From Treponema berlinense (lineage in GTDB: Bacteria > Spirochaetota > Spirochaetia > Treponematales > Treponemataceae): a stretch of 64,000 nucleotides of DNA. Position 1 is the stretch's first letter. Each line of letters starts with the position of its first letter. The notes under the pieces were generated by a model. It was not told where the DNA came from, searched no databases, and saw nothing but the letters and a program-made list of their open reading frames with translations. Where the stretch lies: positions 124,001-188,000 of the forward strand of contig NZ_FUXC01000001.1 in assembly GCF_900167025.1 (NCBI RefSeq), given 5' to 3'. Shown here piece by piece: positions 34,949 through 43,163 of the stretch. The position numbers were made by a program, and so were the translations under genes.

Positions 34949-35842
34949 TTAGTCCCGGGATAAAAATGTTAGCGTTCCGTGCGGAGTTTTACAGATTCCT
35001 GCGCAGAGGACAAGAAGATTTTGCATATTTGAATTCAAAAAAAACTTTTTTGTAGAAATGTTCAACTGAAACTGTAAAAATTTTTCATCAATTTCTTCTT
35101 TTGAAAAAATTACGGCTTTAATTTCTTCATCTTGCCCCAAAGCGCAGCAGTTTGGAAAAGAAAAGAGAGTTTTTAAATATTCAAAAAGCTGTTTTAATGC
35201 TGTCTGTTTTAAAAGTTCCTTAAAAGGCGAGGAAAAATTTTTAAATGCCTCTTCAAGCGAAAGTTTTGCAGAAATAATAAAAAGGCTGGCATTTGAAACA
35301 TCAAATCCTTCGCAGAGTTTTGTTTCGCCAGGCAAATTCTGGTTTTGGAGAGGATTGTTTTCTAAAATTTTTCTTAAATTTTCTGCAAATTCTGTCTCAG
35401 AAAGATTTAATTCCTCCTGAAAATTTAGCGCAAAAAAATAGCAGGTTGAATTTTCGTGTGAGAACGGAAATATGGAAATGTTTTTGATTTTGTCTTTGAT
35501 TTCAGTCGAAAAAAGCTGAAAAAAAGGATTCAGGCTTTCTCCTTCAAAAAAAATCCAGCCTTTTTTGTCGCTTATAAGTCCGTCCCAAAAATCTTTTGTC
35601 GAAAGTGACTTTGTTATCGTTGTCAAATCAAGATTTTGGGTTTCGGAAAGATAATAAAAATCATCTTTTAAAGAGAAAATTCCTGAATGAGTAAAGCCGT
35701 TTTTACCTGCAAAAGCACAAAAATCAATATTTGCTGATTCCTGTGCTTGAGGTTTGCTGGCGCATTTTTTTAACTCATCGGCACGAGCTAAAAGACCGGC
35801 TTTTTCTGTAGTCAAATTTTCTATACGGCTTAAAAGACCCAT
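34949..35842 (-). CDS. Unrecognised 297-residue protein in the DUF115 operon
   Basis: I do not recognise a family. An N-terminal helix of about 25 residues (LLSRIENLTTEKAGLLARADELKK) could form a short coiled coil; the rest is a Phe/Leu-rich globular body with no signal peptide or membrane helix, so a cytoplasmic role is likely. It contains several cysteines but no metal-type spacing. Its start codon overlaps the stop of the acidic repeat gene by 1 nt, and its stop is 6 nt from the first DUF115 gene, so it is very probably expressed with both. Confidence 0.65.
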   Translation of the reverse strand: MGLLSRIENLTTEKAGLLARADELKKCASKPQAQESANIDFCAFAGKNGFTHSGIFSLKDDFYYLSETQNLDLTTITKSLSTKDFWDGLISDKKGWIFFEGESLNPFFQLFSTEIKDKIKNISIFPFSHENSTCYFFALNFQEELNLSETEFAENLRKILENNPLQNQNLPGETKLCEGFDVSNASLFIISAKLSLEEAFKNFSSPFKELLKQTALKQLFEYLKTLFSFPNCCALGQDEEIKAVIFSKEEIDEKFLQFQLNISTKKFFLNSNMQNLLVLCAGICKTPHGTLTFLSRD

Positions 35843-38403
35843 TATGCAAGTCCCAATTCCTTGAAAAGCTTTTTGTATGTATCAAATTGCTCTGACTGCG
35901 CAAATTCTGCGATTTTGTTTTCCGGCAAATTTTCGAGCAGCTGATCCATATAAGAAAGTACAGACTTGATTTCTGTTTTAAGGTCGTCAGAAATATCTTT
36001 GCTTTCTTTTGTTTCTGGCTCTTCGCTGGAAAGTTCTTCGGGTTCAGAGATATTTTCCTGTGTTGCTTCTGTTTTTTCAGTTTCAACTTCTTCTGCGGCT
36101 TCATTTTCTTTCGCATTTTCAGTTTCTTCTGATTCTGGAAGTTCCAGCACCTCTTCTGAGTTTACGTTTTGTTCCGCTTCTTCAGGAGTTTTTGAGAGAT
36201 AGTCAAGTTTTTCGTCGGTGAGAGTCTCGCTAATTGAAGGTTCAACGGCAGAAAGTTCAAACGGATCTTCGTCAAAACTGTCAGAAGAGTTTTTGCCTTC
36301 ATTTTCGCTGTCCTTTGTTTCTAAAAGGTCGGTCGGGCTTGATTCAACCAAAATGTCGTCATTTTTTGGAACGGAAATTTCTTCCGGCAAATCAGTTTCC
36401 TTAGAAATATTCGTATAGTCTACGTCATCGAGAGTAGGTTCCTCGATATTTTCCGGCTGGGCGTTTTCGAATTCCATTGCAAAATCATCGTCCGAAAGAA
36501 TGTCTTCGTCAGAAATATCTGCAACGTCATCTGCGCTTCCAAAAAGATTTTCGGTTTCATCTGTAGCTTCCGGTTCTTCTTTAAATTCCGGCTCTTCGCT
36601 GGAAAGTTCTTCCGGTTCAGAAAGATTTTCCTGTGTTGCTTCTGTTTTTTCAGCCTGTGCAATGTCCGCTGTGTTCAAAATATTGTCCATTTCATCTTTT
36701 GAAAGGGCAATTGTGTCGTCTTCGTCTGAATTTGAGAAAAATCCTTCGTTTCCAGAATCATTGCTTTCCAATTTTAAATTTTCCGGCTGTTTTTCGTTTT
36801 TGAGGGTTTCAAATTCATTTTTTAACGATGCAATTTCGTTTTTTAGCGAAGAAAGTTCTGTAACAATCTGGCTGAAAATCGCTGTCATCTGTGTTGACGG
36901 TTTTTCTGTTTCAAGTTCGCCTTCGTCCAAAATTGGCGCCGTAATTGAATCCGCAACTTCTGCGACTTTTTCGTCGTCATTTTCAAGGAAAGACGCCGCT
37001 TCTTCGTCGAATGTGTCCGGAATTTCCGTCTCTTCAACTTCTTTTTCTGTCAAATCGGCGGCATCGGCTTTAGGCTCGTCAATAATTTCGCTTTCCGGAG
37101 TGATTTCAACCGGCTCTGCAAAAGTCTCGCTTTCAGAAGCTGTGTTTTCAGAAACTTCTTCTTTTGGCTCGTCAATAATTCCGCTTTCCGGAGTGATTTC
37201 AACCGGTTCTGCAAAAGTCTCGCTTTCAGAAGCTGTGTTTTCAGAAACTTCTTCTTTAGGCTCGTCAATAATTCCGCTTTCCAAAGTATTTTCAGCCGGC
37301 TCTTTTGAACTTCCGCCAGCGTCCGAAATGCTTACAGTGCCTCCTGTAGTTTCGTCGGTAATATTGTCGAGAATTGAATCAAGGTCAAAATCATCATCGT
37401 CGGCAATTGCTTCAGATGTTTCTGGTTCTTGAGGTTTTTCTTCAAAACTCTGTTCTGCTTCTGGTTCAAGAGCAATTGTTTCTTCAGTATTTATGGTTTC
37501 AATTTCCTGTTTTGGAGTGTTTTCTGTTTCTAGAGAAGGTTCTTTTTGTTCTGGAATCTCAGGCACTTCCTCTTTTTCTGCGCTTTCCGGAGCTTTTTCT
37601 GTTTCCTGGAAATCCGAATCGTCAAAACCGAATTCGCTCAAGTCAACGCTTTCCATTCCGTCGTTGCCTGCATTTGTTTCGGAAGAAGAATCGCTTTGGT
37701 CAAAGTTCAAGTCATCAAGACCAAATTCGCTCAAATCAACGTCCTGGGTTCCTGCCGGAGAGTTTGCGCTTGAAGTTTCCTGTGCATTCTGAGAAGTTTC
37801 CTGCAAAACTGGAGCCGGATTATCAGACGGCTCGTCAAACGAAAGATCCACGTTAAAAATATCATCGTCCGAAGCGCTTTCCGAATTGCCGGAATTAAAC
37901 GCGTCCTCAGGAGTTTCTGTTTCCAAATCCGCTGTTACGTTAAAATCGTCCTCGGCGGCAGTCTCATTTGAAATTTGTGGCTGTGAATCAGAATTATTTT
38001 CCTGTTCAGCTTGGGCAGCCGCTTTTTCCGCTTCTTTTTCTTTTATCTTGTCTTCATCAGGTCCTGTTTCAAAAACACCGCCTTCGATAAATTCGTCGAG
38101 AGAAATTTCTTCCTCAACGTTGGAACCTGGCGAATCATGAGCCTTGTCCTCCGGATGTGAATTATTTTCTGGTTCAAGTCCAGCCAAATCCTCAGCCGAA
38201 AGCGCATCGCCCGAATTGTCCGAAGCCGAAATATCCGAAGGCTCATCAATTACATCTAAATCAGAAAAATCTGGCAAATCCGTGTCAAAATTAAAAGCGT
38301 CGTCTGAATTAACAGAAGTCTCAGAGGAATCCACTGTCTTTGGAGGGTTTTTTACCCAGACACCGTAACTGTCAAGTTCATTTGTTTCTTTTGAATCGCT
38401 CAT
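35842..38403 (-). CDS. Large acidic repeat-rich protein, probably a scaffold
   Basis: About 853 residues, overwhelmingly Glu, Asp, Ser and Thr. ATG 38403 is preferred to ATG 38466: AGGGGA lies about 8 nt before it and the product then starts MSDSKETNELDSYGVWVK. The tail (MDQLLENLPENKIAEFAQSEQF... to the end) is basic-acidic and helical and may be a binding module. Between these, disordered low-complexity repeats dominate, including a 31-residue tandem repeat (37073-37285) and pieces such as SEPEELSSEEPE that recur. A short coiled coil (SLKNEIASLKNEFETLKNE) lies in the middle. No signal peptide. First gene of the operon. Confidence 0.6.
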   Translation of the reverse strand: MSDSKETNELDSYGVWVKNPPKTVDSSETSVNSDDAFNFDTDLPDFSDLDVIDEPSDISASDNSGDALSAEDLAGLEPENNSHPEDKAHDSPGSNVEEEISLDEFIEGGVFETGPDEDKIKEKEAEKAAAQAEQENNSDSQPQISNETAAEDDFNVTADLETETPEDAFNSGNSESASDDDIFNVDLSFDEPSDNPAPVLQETSQNAQETSSANSPAGTQDVDLSEFGLDDLNFDQSDSSSETNAGNDGMESVDLSEFGFDDSDFQETEKAPESAEKEEVPEIPEQKEPSLETENTPKQEIETINTEETIALEPEAEQSFEEKPQEPETSEAIADDDDFDLDSILDNITDETTGGTVSISDAGGSSKEPAENTLESGIIDEPKEEVSENTASESETFAEPVEITPESGIIDEPKEEVSENTASESETFAEPVEITPESEIIDEPKADAADLTEKEVEETEIPDTFDEEAASFLENDDEKVAEVADSITAPILDEGELETEKPSTQMTAIFSQIVTELSSLKNEIASLKNEFETLKNEKQPENLKLESNDSGNEGFFSNSDEDDTIALSKDEMDNILNTADIAQAEKTEATQENLSEPEELSSEEPEFKEEPEATDETENLFGSADDVADISDEDILSDDDFAMEFENAQPENIEEPTLDDVDYTNISKETDLPEEISVPKNDDILVESSPTDLLETKDSENEGKNSSDSFDEDPFELSAVEPSISETLTDEKLDYLSKTPEEAEQNVNSEEVLELPESEETENAKENEAAEEVETEKTEATQENISEPEELSSEEPETKESKDISDDLKTEIKSVLSYMDQLLENLPENKIAEFAQSEQFDTYKKLFKELGLA
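37073..37285 (-). repeat. 93 bp in-frame tandem repeat within the acidic protein gene
   Basis: Two nearly identical 93 bp (31 codon) units at 37073-37165 and 37166-37258, followed by the start of a third unit to about 37285, beginning GGCTCGTCAATAATT each time. The unit encodes IIDEPKEEVSENTASESE-type residues. Only a few bases differ, so the duplication looks recent or maintained by recombination. Confidence 0.85.
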
Positions 38404-38569
38404 AAAATTCCCCTTGCAAAAAGTTTTATCAAAGAAAATATCGGCATAACCGCTCAAAATCTTCATCTTAAAAACTTAAAAAATAAGACTTACAAATCAG
38501 TATTCTAACAGAATTTTTTTTCAAAGTCTATTTTTGCAGGTTTAAAATCGCTTAAAACTATTTTTAATC

Positions 38570-38665
38570 TGGACCGCATCGCCCGTCAATCCGGCCAGCC
38601 GGGGTTCGCTAGGCGCTCATTGCTTTTTGGCAACGGCACGCCGCCCCTTTTGTCCGGGGTAGGTT
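38570..38665. repeat. GC-rich intergenic element, 355 bp gap
   Basis: The gap between the acidic protein gene and the FtsB-like gene (38404-38758) holds no convincing gene. Its centre is a GC-rich block with CCCC...GGGG (CCCCTTTTGTCCGGGG, about 38644-38659), TTGC/GCAA and CCGGCCAGCCGG motifs, unlike the AT-rich flanks. Probably a dispersed repeat like those at 11.5, 19.4 and 23.6 kb. Confidence 0.5.
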
Positions 38666-38758
38666 TTTCTCAAAAAAGTTTTGTTTTTTGGTTTTAAATT
38701 TCAAAAAAAATAAAAAATCCCGTTATAAAAATCAAAAAATCCGCCGATATTCTTGATT

Positions 38759-39253
38759 ATGAAAAGGTTTAGGATTTTGTCAGCGGCTTTAACAGGAACA
38801 TTTGTCTATGTTTTTATTTCTGTTTTTGCAGGAAGGGACGGCCTTTTGGCAGAACGGCAGCAGCGGGAACAGAAAAGAATACTCGCAGTCCGGACAGAAT
38901 CAATTCAAAAAACAAATAATTCTCTCAAGCTTGAATGTACGGCTTTGCAAAACGACAAAGAAGTAATCGAAGGTCTTGCAAAAAAACTCGGTTATGTTTC
39001 TGACGGCGACAAAATCGTCAAGATAAACGGTCTTTCATTTGAACAGGAAAAGATATATGATGCAGGTACGCCTGTAAAAGCCCGTGAACCTGAATATCTT
39101 CCTGAATGGGTCAGCAAAATTCTTGGAATTGCAGCCTTTTTGACGGTCTGCCTGTATTCACTTTATCAAGATATAAAATCCGGACTTTTTAAGCGAAGAA
39201 AAAATCCTGTCTTTATGGAGGGTATTCCTGTTTATGATTTGCCGCAAGTCTGA
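38759..39253 (+). CDS. FtsB/DivIC-type septum formation initiator protein
   Basis: One N-terminal membrane helix (LSAALTGTFVYVFISVFAG) is followed by a coiled coil (LLAERQQREQKRILAVRTESIQKTNNSLK...) and the family end AKKLGYVSDGDKIVKI. A second hydrophobic stretch (ILGIAAFLTVCLYSLY, about residues 120-136) is unusual for FtsB and puts the C-terminus near the membrane. The family helps the FtsL/FtsQ divisome. ATG 38759 is taken over TTG 38753. It overlaps the next gene by 20 nt. Confidence 0.75.
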   Translation: MKRFRILSAALTGTFVYVFISVFAGRDGLLAERQQREQKRILAVRTESIQKTNNSLKLECTALQNDKEVIEGLAKKLGYVSDGDKIVKINGLSFEQEKIYDAGTPVKAREPEYLPEWVSKILGIAAFLTVCLYSLYQDIKSGLFKRRKNPVFMEGIPVYDLPQV

Positions 39254-39827
39254 TTCAGAATCTATTTTTATTGCCGCCGATTACATTCGCCGCGGAAAAA
39301 TCGTCATTCTTCCAACCGACACAGTCTACGGTTTTTCTGGAATTGTTGACGGAAGACACTATTCTTATCACACAGAGCAAAAAATCTCAGAAATAAAGGG
39401 AAGGGAAGAAGGAAAAAGGTGCATCCAGCTTCTTTCAAAACCAGAAGATTTAAAAAAATACACCCGCGATCTTGTTCCTGATGAATTGCTTTCTTTTTGG
39501 CCAGGTCCGCTCACGATAATCGTACACACCTTTGAAAAAGACGGAAATTTTGCAACAACCGCATTCCGCTGTCCGGGCGACGAATGGCTCAGAAAATTGA
39601 TCGCAGAATGCGGCGCGCCAATTTATTCAACTAGCGTAAACAAAAGCGGCTCTGCTCCTTTAAATAACCTTTGCGAAATTAAAAAAGAATTTGGTTCTGC
39701 TGTTGACTTGATTATTGATGACGGCGACAAGACTTCTGGTGTTCCTTCGACAATCGTCGCATTGGAAGAAGACGGAACCGTCAAGCTTGTACGCCAGGGG
39801 CAGATAAAACTCAACTGCGCGCTCTAA
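39234..39827 (+). CDS. tsaC: L-threonylcarbamoyladenylate synthase (Sua5/YrdC family)
   Basis: Makes threonylcarbamoyl-AMP for the t6A37 modification of ANN-reading tRNAs. The 197 residues show the YrdC motifs: GKIVILPTDTVYGFSG, FWPGPLTIIV, RCPGDEW and the KxR/SxN-like end IYSTSVNKSGSAP. The length is that of the short TsaC type with no Sua5 C-terminal domain. Its start lies 20 nt inside the FtsB-like gene, and its stop is 10 nt from the next gene, which is convergent. Confidence 0.9.
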   Translation: MICRKSDSESIFIAADYIRRGKIVILPTDTVYGFSGIVDGRHYSYHTEQKISEIKGREEGKRCIQLLSKPEDLKKYTRDLVPDELLSFWPGPLTIIVHTFEKDGNFATTAFRCPGDEWLRKLIAECGAPIYSTSVNKSGSAPLNNLCEIKKEFGSAVDLIIDDGDKTSGVPSTIVALEEDGTVKLVRQGQIKLNCAL

Positions 39828-39837
39828 AAGAAAATTT

Positions 39838-40725
39838 TTATTTTTTGTACCAGGTTACGCTTTGATTTCCAGCCTTTACTTTTTCGGCCTTTGAATCGTC
39901 TTGTAAAAGAGTTGTCTTTGTGCCGGAAAGTGCGTTTTCATCGTTCATCGTAAAATTCCACTCGATTGGAGAGGCGTTCGGTGCGACAGAAAGCGCAATT
40001 TCGCGCGGAAGTTCAGGATAAAAAGAGGCGTTTGGCTTTCCGATCTGCCGGATTTTTATAAGGCTTCCGTGTTCGGAATTTTCTTCTGCAGAAACCGAAA
40101 TGTTCATAGTTGCGCCGTTTTTAAAGATTATAAAACCGCGTCCGCCTCGCAAGATAACGATTTTGTCTGTAAAAGGCTCTCCGCTCCATATTCCCGAAAG
40201 TTTTTCAATGTTAAAACTTTTTTGCGCAAAGGCTGAATTTTTTGAAGAAGCCGACAAAGATCCATTCTCGGAAGTTTTTATTTTTATCGTGTCTAAAAGT
40301 TCATGGATCGTGTCTTTTGAGTTTGTCAGCATTTTGTAGTATGAATCATAATTTTTGCTTTTCTGGTAGGTTGTTCCGCCTAAAGAGTCTGCAAGCCCTG
40401 CAAAAAAAATACAGTTCCAAAAAACTGCTGACTCGTCTTTTTTATCTTCTCTTATTTCTGCGTAAAAAGCAATTTTTGGCGCATGAGTTGAAGATGTGTC
40501 CGGAACTGAAGTCAAGACAGTTCCTGGATTCTGCCTTTTGTCCTGGACAGAAACTCCGTCGATCGCATTTATCTGCGTAAAGAAAAAATCCTGGGCCATT
40601 TTCAGCATGTTGGAATCTGCCGACGACGAAATGACGCCGTAATAATCGAGCTGGAGCGGGGTTGCAAAAACTGATTGCGCTACGGTGAGAAATACTGCTG
40701 TAAAAATTGCAGATAATTTTTTCAA
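39838..40725 (-). CDS. Secreted hypothetical protein
   Basis: TTG start with GGGGA 8 nt upstream, signal peptide KKLSAIFTAVFLTVAQSVFA, and a body of about 270 residues. A YYGVISSSADSNMLKMAQDFFFTQIN helix opens the mature protein, and the second half has the beta motif SGIWSGEPFTDKIVILRGGRGFIIF. No known domain, lipobox or membrane anchor. The gene starts 14 nt after the smpB stop, on the same strand. The W-G beta motif links it to the secreted protein at 23813-24868. Confidence 0.6.
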   Translation of the reverse strand: MKKLSAIFTAVFLTVAQSVFATPLQLDYYGVISSSADSNMLKMAQDFFFTQINAIDGVSVQDKRQNPGTVLTSVPDTSSTHAPKIAFYAEIREDKKDESAVFWNCIFFAGLADSLGGTTYQKSKNYDSYYKMLTNSKDTIHELLDTIKIKTSENGSLSASSKNSAFAQKSFNIEKLSGIWSGEPFTDKIVILRGGRGFIIFKNGATMNISVSAEENSEHGSLIKIRQIGKPNASFYPELPREIALSVAPNASPIEWNFTMNDENALSGTKTTLLQDDSKAEKVKAGNQSVTWYKK

Positions 40726-40739
40726 ATAAAATCCCCGTT

Positions 40740-41201
40740 TTACAGATTTGAATTTCTAAATTCTCTCTGTAAATCTCTGTTTACGTCGCGTTCTTTGATT
40801 GAAGCCCGCTTGTCAAACTGCTTTTTACCTTTGCAAACGCCGAGCGTAAGTTTTACGCGTCCATTTTTTAAATAAAAATCCAATGGAATCAAAGTAAAAC
40901 CTTTTTCATCAACTTTGCGCTGAATCCTCTTTAACTCTTCCTTGTGGACGAGCAGTTTTTTTGCTCTGTCTGGATTGTGGTTAAAAATGGATGAATATTT
41001 GTATTCTGAAATATGAAAATTTCGCATCCATAATTCACCATTTTGAATTTCGGCAAAAGAATCGTTGAATGAAACATTTCCTTCTTTTACAGACTTGACT
41101 TCTGTTCCTTCGAGGACAATTCCACATTCGTATTTTTCTTCGACAAAATAGTCAAAACGGGCTTTTTTATTTTGTGCAATAATTTTTACGTTTTCAGACA
41201 T
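40740..41201 (-). CDS. smpB: SsrA-binding protein SmpB
   Basis: Binds tmRNA and brings it to stalled ribosomes for trans-translation. The 153-residue core has NKKARFDYFVEEKYECGIVLEGTEVKSV, NFHISEY and the C-terminal CKGKKQFDKRASIKERD, all canonical. The start chosen is ATG 41201 (MSENVKIIAQNKKARF); the longer frame from 41237 adds 12 residues not seen in the family. No ssrA gene lies in the window. Confidence 0.93.
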   Translation of the reverse strand: MSENVKIIAQNKKARFDYFVEEKYECGIVLEGTEVKSVKEGNVSFNDSFAEIQNGELWMRNFHISEYKYSSIFNHNPDRAKKLLVHKEELKRIQRKVDEKGFTLIPLDFYLKNGRVKLTLGVCKGKKQFDKRASIKERDVNRDLQREFRNSNL

Positions 41202-41251
41202 AGAAGTAATTATATTCTTAATGGGTTTACCTTGCAACCTGCCATAAAAAG

Positions 41252-41956
41252 ATGTATGTTTTATTTATGTTTCGAGATATTTATTCAGTTTCCTACAGAA
41301 TGAAAAGGGAGCTTTATCACCGTGTTTTTTCAATCCTGCTTTCGGTTTTTGTCTGCTTTGTAAGCATAAATTTAATCCGGCTTGCGCTTTTTTATCCTGT
41401 TCTTTCAAAATCTGATTCTATGTCGCCCGACATTTCTTCTGATTGCGTTGTTCAAATTGCCCCTCTTTTGCGCAGTCCTGAGCGCGGTCAGGTTATGCTG
41501 GTAAGTCCAAAAGATGAGCCTGTTCATTCTTTTTTTGAAAAATCTGTTGACTTTATCTGCCGCTTTTTTACGGCCCAGCAATATTCTCCTTTTTCTAAAA
41601 ACGAACTGTCTCCGTCTTTTCGGCGCGTTGTCGGTCTTCCAGGAGACACGATTTATATTTCAAACCATCTTGTCTACATAAAACCAGAAGGCCAGTCCCA
41701 GTTTCTTACGGAATTTGAACTTACAAAGATAAAATACACCCTCTCTGTTCCAGAAATTTCTGCAAAAACTGACAGCAGAATCGGCACTGTAGGAAATATG
41801 GACCAGTTCACCTTAAAAGAAAACGAATATTTTGTTCTTGCGGACAACCGCCTTGAATCTTCGGATTCCAGGCTTTGGGGACCTGTAACTTCGGCTTCAT
41901 TTAAGGGCAGGGCGCTTTTAATCTATTTTCCTTTTTCAAAAATAAAGCTTTTTTAG
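41252..41956 (+). CDS. lepB: Signal peptidase I-like protein with Lys-to-Arg change
   Basis: Inner-membrane serine protease family that removes signal peptides. One N-terminal membrane helix (about residues 25-48), the catalytic serine region KSDSMSPDI (canonical sGSMxPT), RRVVGLPGDTIYI and VLADNRLESSDSRLWGPV are all present in order. But the catalytic lysine, which should be the first residue of KRVVGLPGD, is Arg (codon CGG at 41620-41622). Active-site general-base chemistry is thus uncertain (see findings). The gene is divergent from smpB and 16 nt before hemW. Confidence 0.75.
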   Translation: MYVLFMFRDIYSVSYRMKRELYHRVFSILLSVFVCFVSINLIRLALFYPVLSKSDSMSPDISSDCVVQIAPLLRSPERGQVMLVSPKDEPVHSFFEKSVDFICRFFTAQQYSPFSKNELSPSFRRVVGLPGDTIYISNHLVYIKPEGQSQFLTEFELTKIKYTLSVPEISAKTDSRIGTVGNMDQFTLKENEYFVLADNRLESSDSRLWGPVTSASFKGRALLIYFPFSKIKLF

Positions 41957-41972
41957 TTTTGAGGAACCTTAA

Positions 41973-43163
41973 ATGGAAATCTCCCTTTATGTTCACGTTC
42001 CTTTTTGCCGGCAGAAGTGCGATTACTGCGATTTTTTCAGTATTCCTTCAAACCGTGCCTCCTGCGTTTGTCCCGACGAGAAATATGTCCGTTCAGTTTT
42101 AAATGAAATTCGGTTTTACGTAAAAAAGTACTCAGTTTCGCGCTGGAAAACCGTCTATATTGGAGGCGGAACTCCGAGCCAGCTTGGAGCAAAACTTCTT
42201 TTTGAACTTGTTTCGGGCATAAAGAGTGCTGTTTCCGACAAGACTGCAGACGAATTTACCGTTGAGATGAATCCTGAGGATTTGGCAGAAGATATTTTGG
42301 ATTCTGCTCAAAAAGCCGGCGTTGACAGAATTTCAACGGGCATTCAGGCTCTTGACCAGAAGGCTTTGGACAGCGTAAACAGGCATTGTCCGCTTCAGAC
42401 GGCGATTTCTTCACTTGAGCTTCTTCAAAAAAAATGGAAAAAAAAGCTTTCTGTCGACTTTATAGCAGGTCTTCCGGGCCAGACTTACAGTTCTTTTAAA
42501 AAACAGTTTGAAACGGTTTTTAACTTCAAAAATATCGACCACATTTCTCTTTATTCGCTTACTTTGGAAGAAAATACTCCGCTATATAAGAAAATCGAGT
42601 CCGGAAAGATAAAATGGAGCCAGCAAAAAACAGACCGGATGTGGATTTTAGGCAGAAAAATATTAAAAGAAAATGGGTTTATTCAGTACGAAGTAAGCAA
42701 TTTTGCAAGAACAGGAGCAGAAAGTCTTCACAACAAAGTTTACTGGCATCTTGAAAATTATATTGGCTGTGGAAGCGGTGCGTGCGGCAGTGTTTACGGC
42801 GAGGTTTCAGAACGGTGGACAAATACCTGTTCTATTAAAAATTATGAAAATTTCTGGCTTGATTTTAATCCTGAATCAGAAATTCCGGAATCGATACGTC
42901 AGGTTGAAAAAATCGATTTGCAGACCCAGGAATTTGAATGGATTATTATGGGATTTAGACTTTTGGAAGGCGTGTGCTCAGAAGAATTTAAAAAACGCTT
43001 CGGAAAAAGCCTTGAAGAGAGAATCGGCGTAAAAGACGGACTTTTTTTTGAATGGTCTAAAAAGCATCTTGCCCGCAGTTACAAAAAAGACGGCAAAACT
43101 TTCTATGCTCTTAACGAACGTGGACTTATGCTTTTGAACTTGTTTTTGGAATCGTTATTGTAA
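41973..43163 (+). CDS. hemW: Radical SAM heme chaperone HemW
   Basis: The N-terminal YVHVPFCRQKCDYCDFF holds the CxxxCxxC cluster of a radical-SAM domain, followed by YIGGGTPSQL and the HemN_C part (ISLYSLTLEENTPL, YEVSNFA...HNKVYW). HemW delivers heme in E. coli and Lactococcus; it does not itself oxidise coproporphyrinogen. In treponemes, which generally lack full heme synthesis, the role would be less clear. Its 3' end overlaps the convergent sensor kinase gene by 38 nt. Confidence 0.88.
   Translation: MEISLYVHVPFCRQKCDYCDFFSIPSNRASCVCPDEKYVRSVLNEIRFYVKKYSVSRWKTVYIGGGTPSQLGAKLLFELVSGIKSAVSDKTADEFTVEMNPEDLAEDILDSAQKAGVDRISTGIQALDQKALDSVNRHCPLQTAISSLELLQKKWKKKLSVDFIAGLPGQTYSSFKKQFETVFNFKNIDHISLYSLTLEENTPLYKKIESGKIKWSQQKTDRMWILGRKILKENGFIQYEVSNFARTGAESLHNKVYWHLENYIGCGSGACGSVYGEVSERWTNTCSIKNYENFWLDFNPESEIPESIRQVEKIDLQTQEFEWIIMGFRLLEGVCSEEFKKRFGKSLEERIGVKDGLFFEWSKKHLARSYKKDGKTFYALNERGLMLLNLFLESLL

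Noticed and set aside
35966-38368. Several long plus-strand frames opposite the acidic protein gene (up to 310 codons)
   Set aside because: They are Ser-rich mirror images caused by the Glu/Asp/Ser-rich repeats on the minus strand, and none has a ribosome site or family match.
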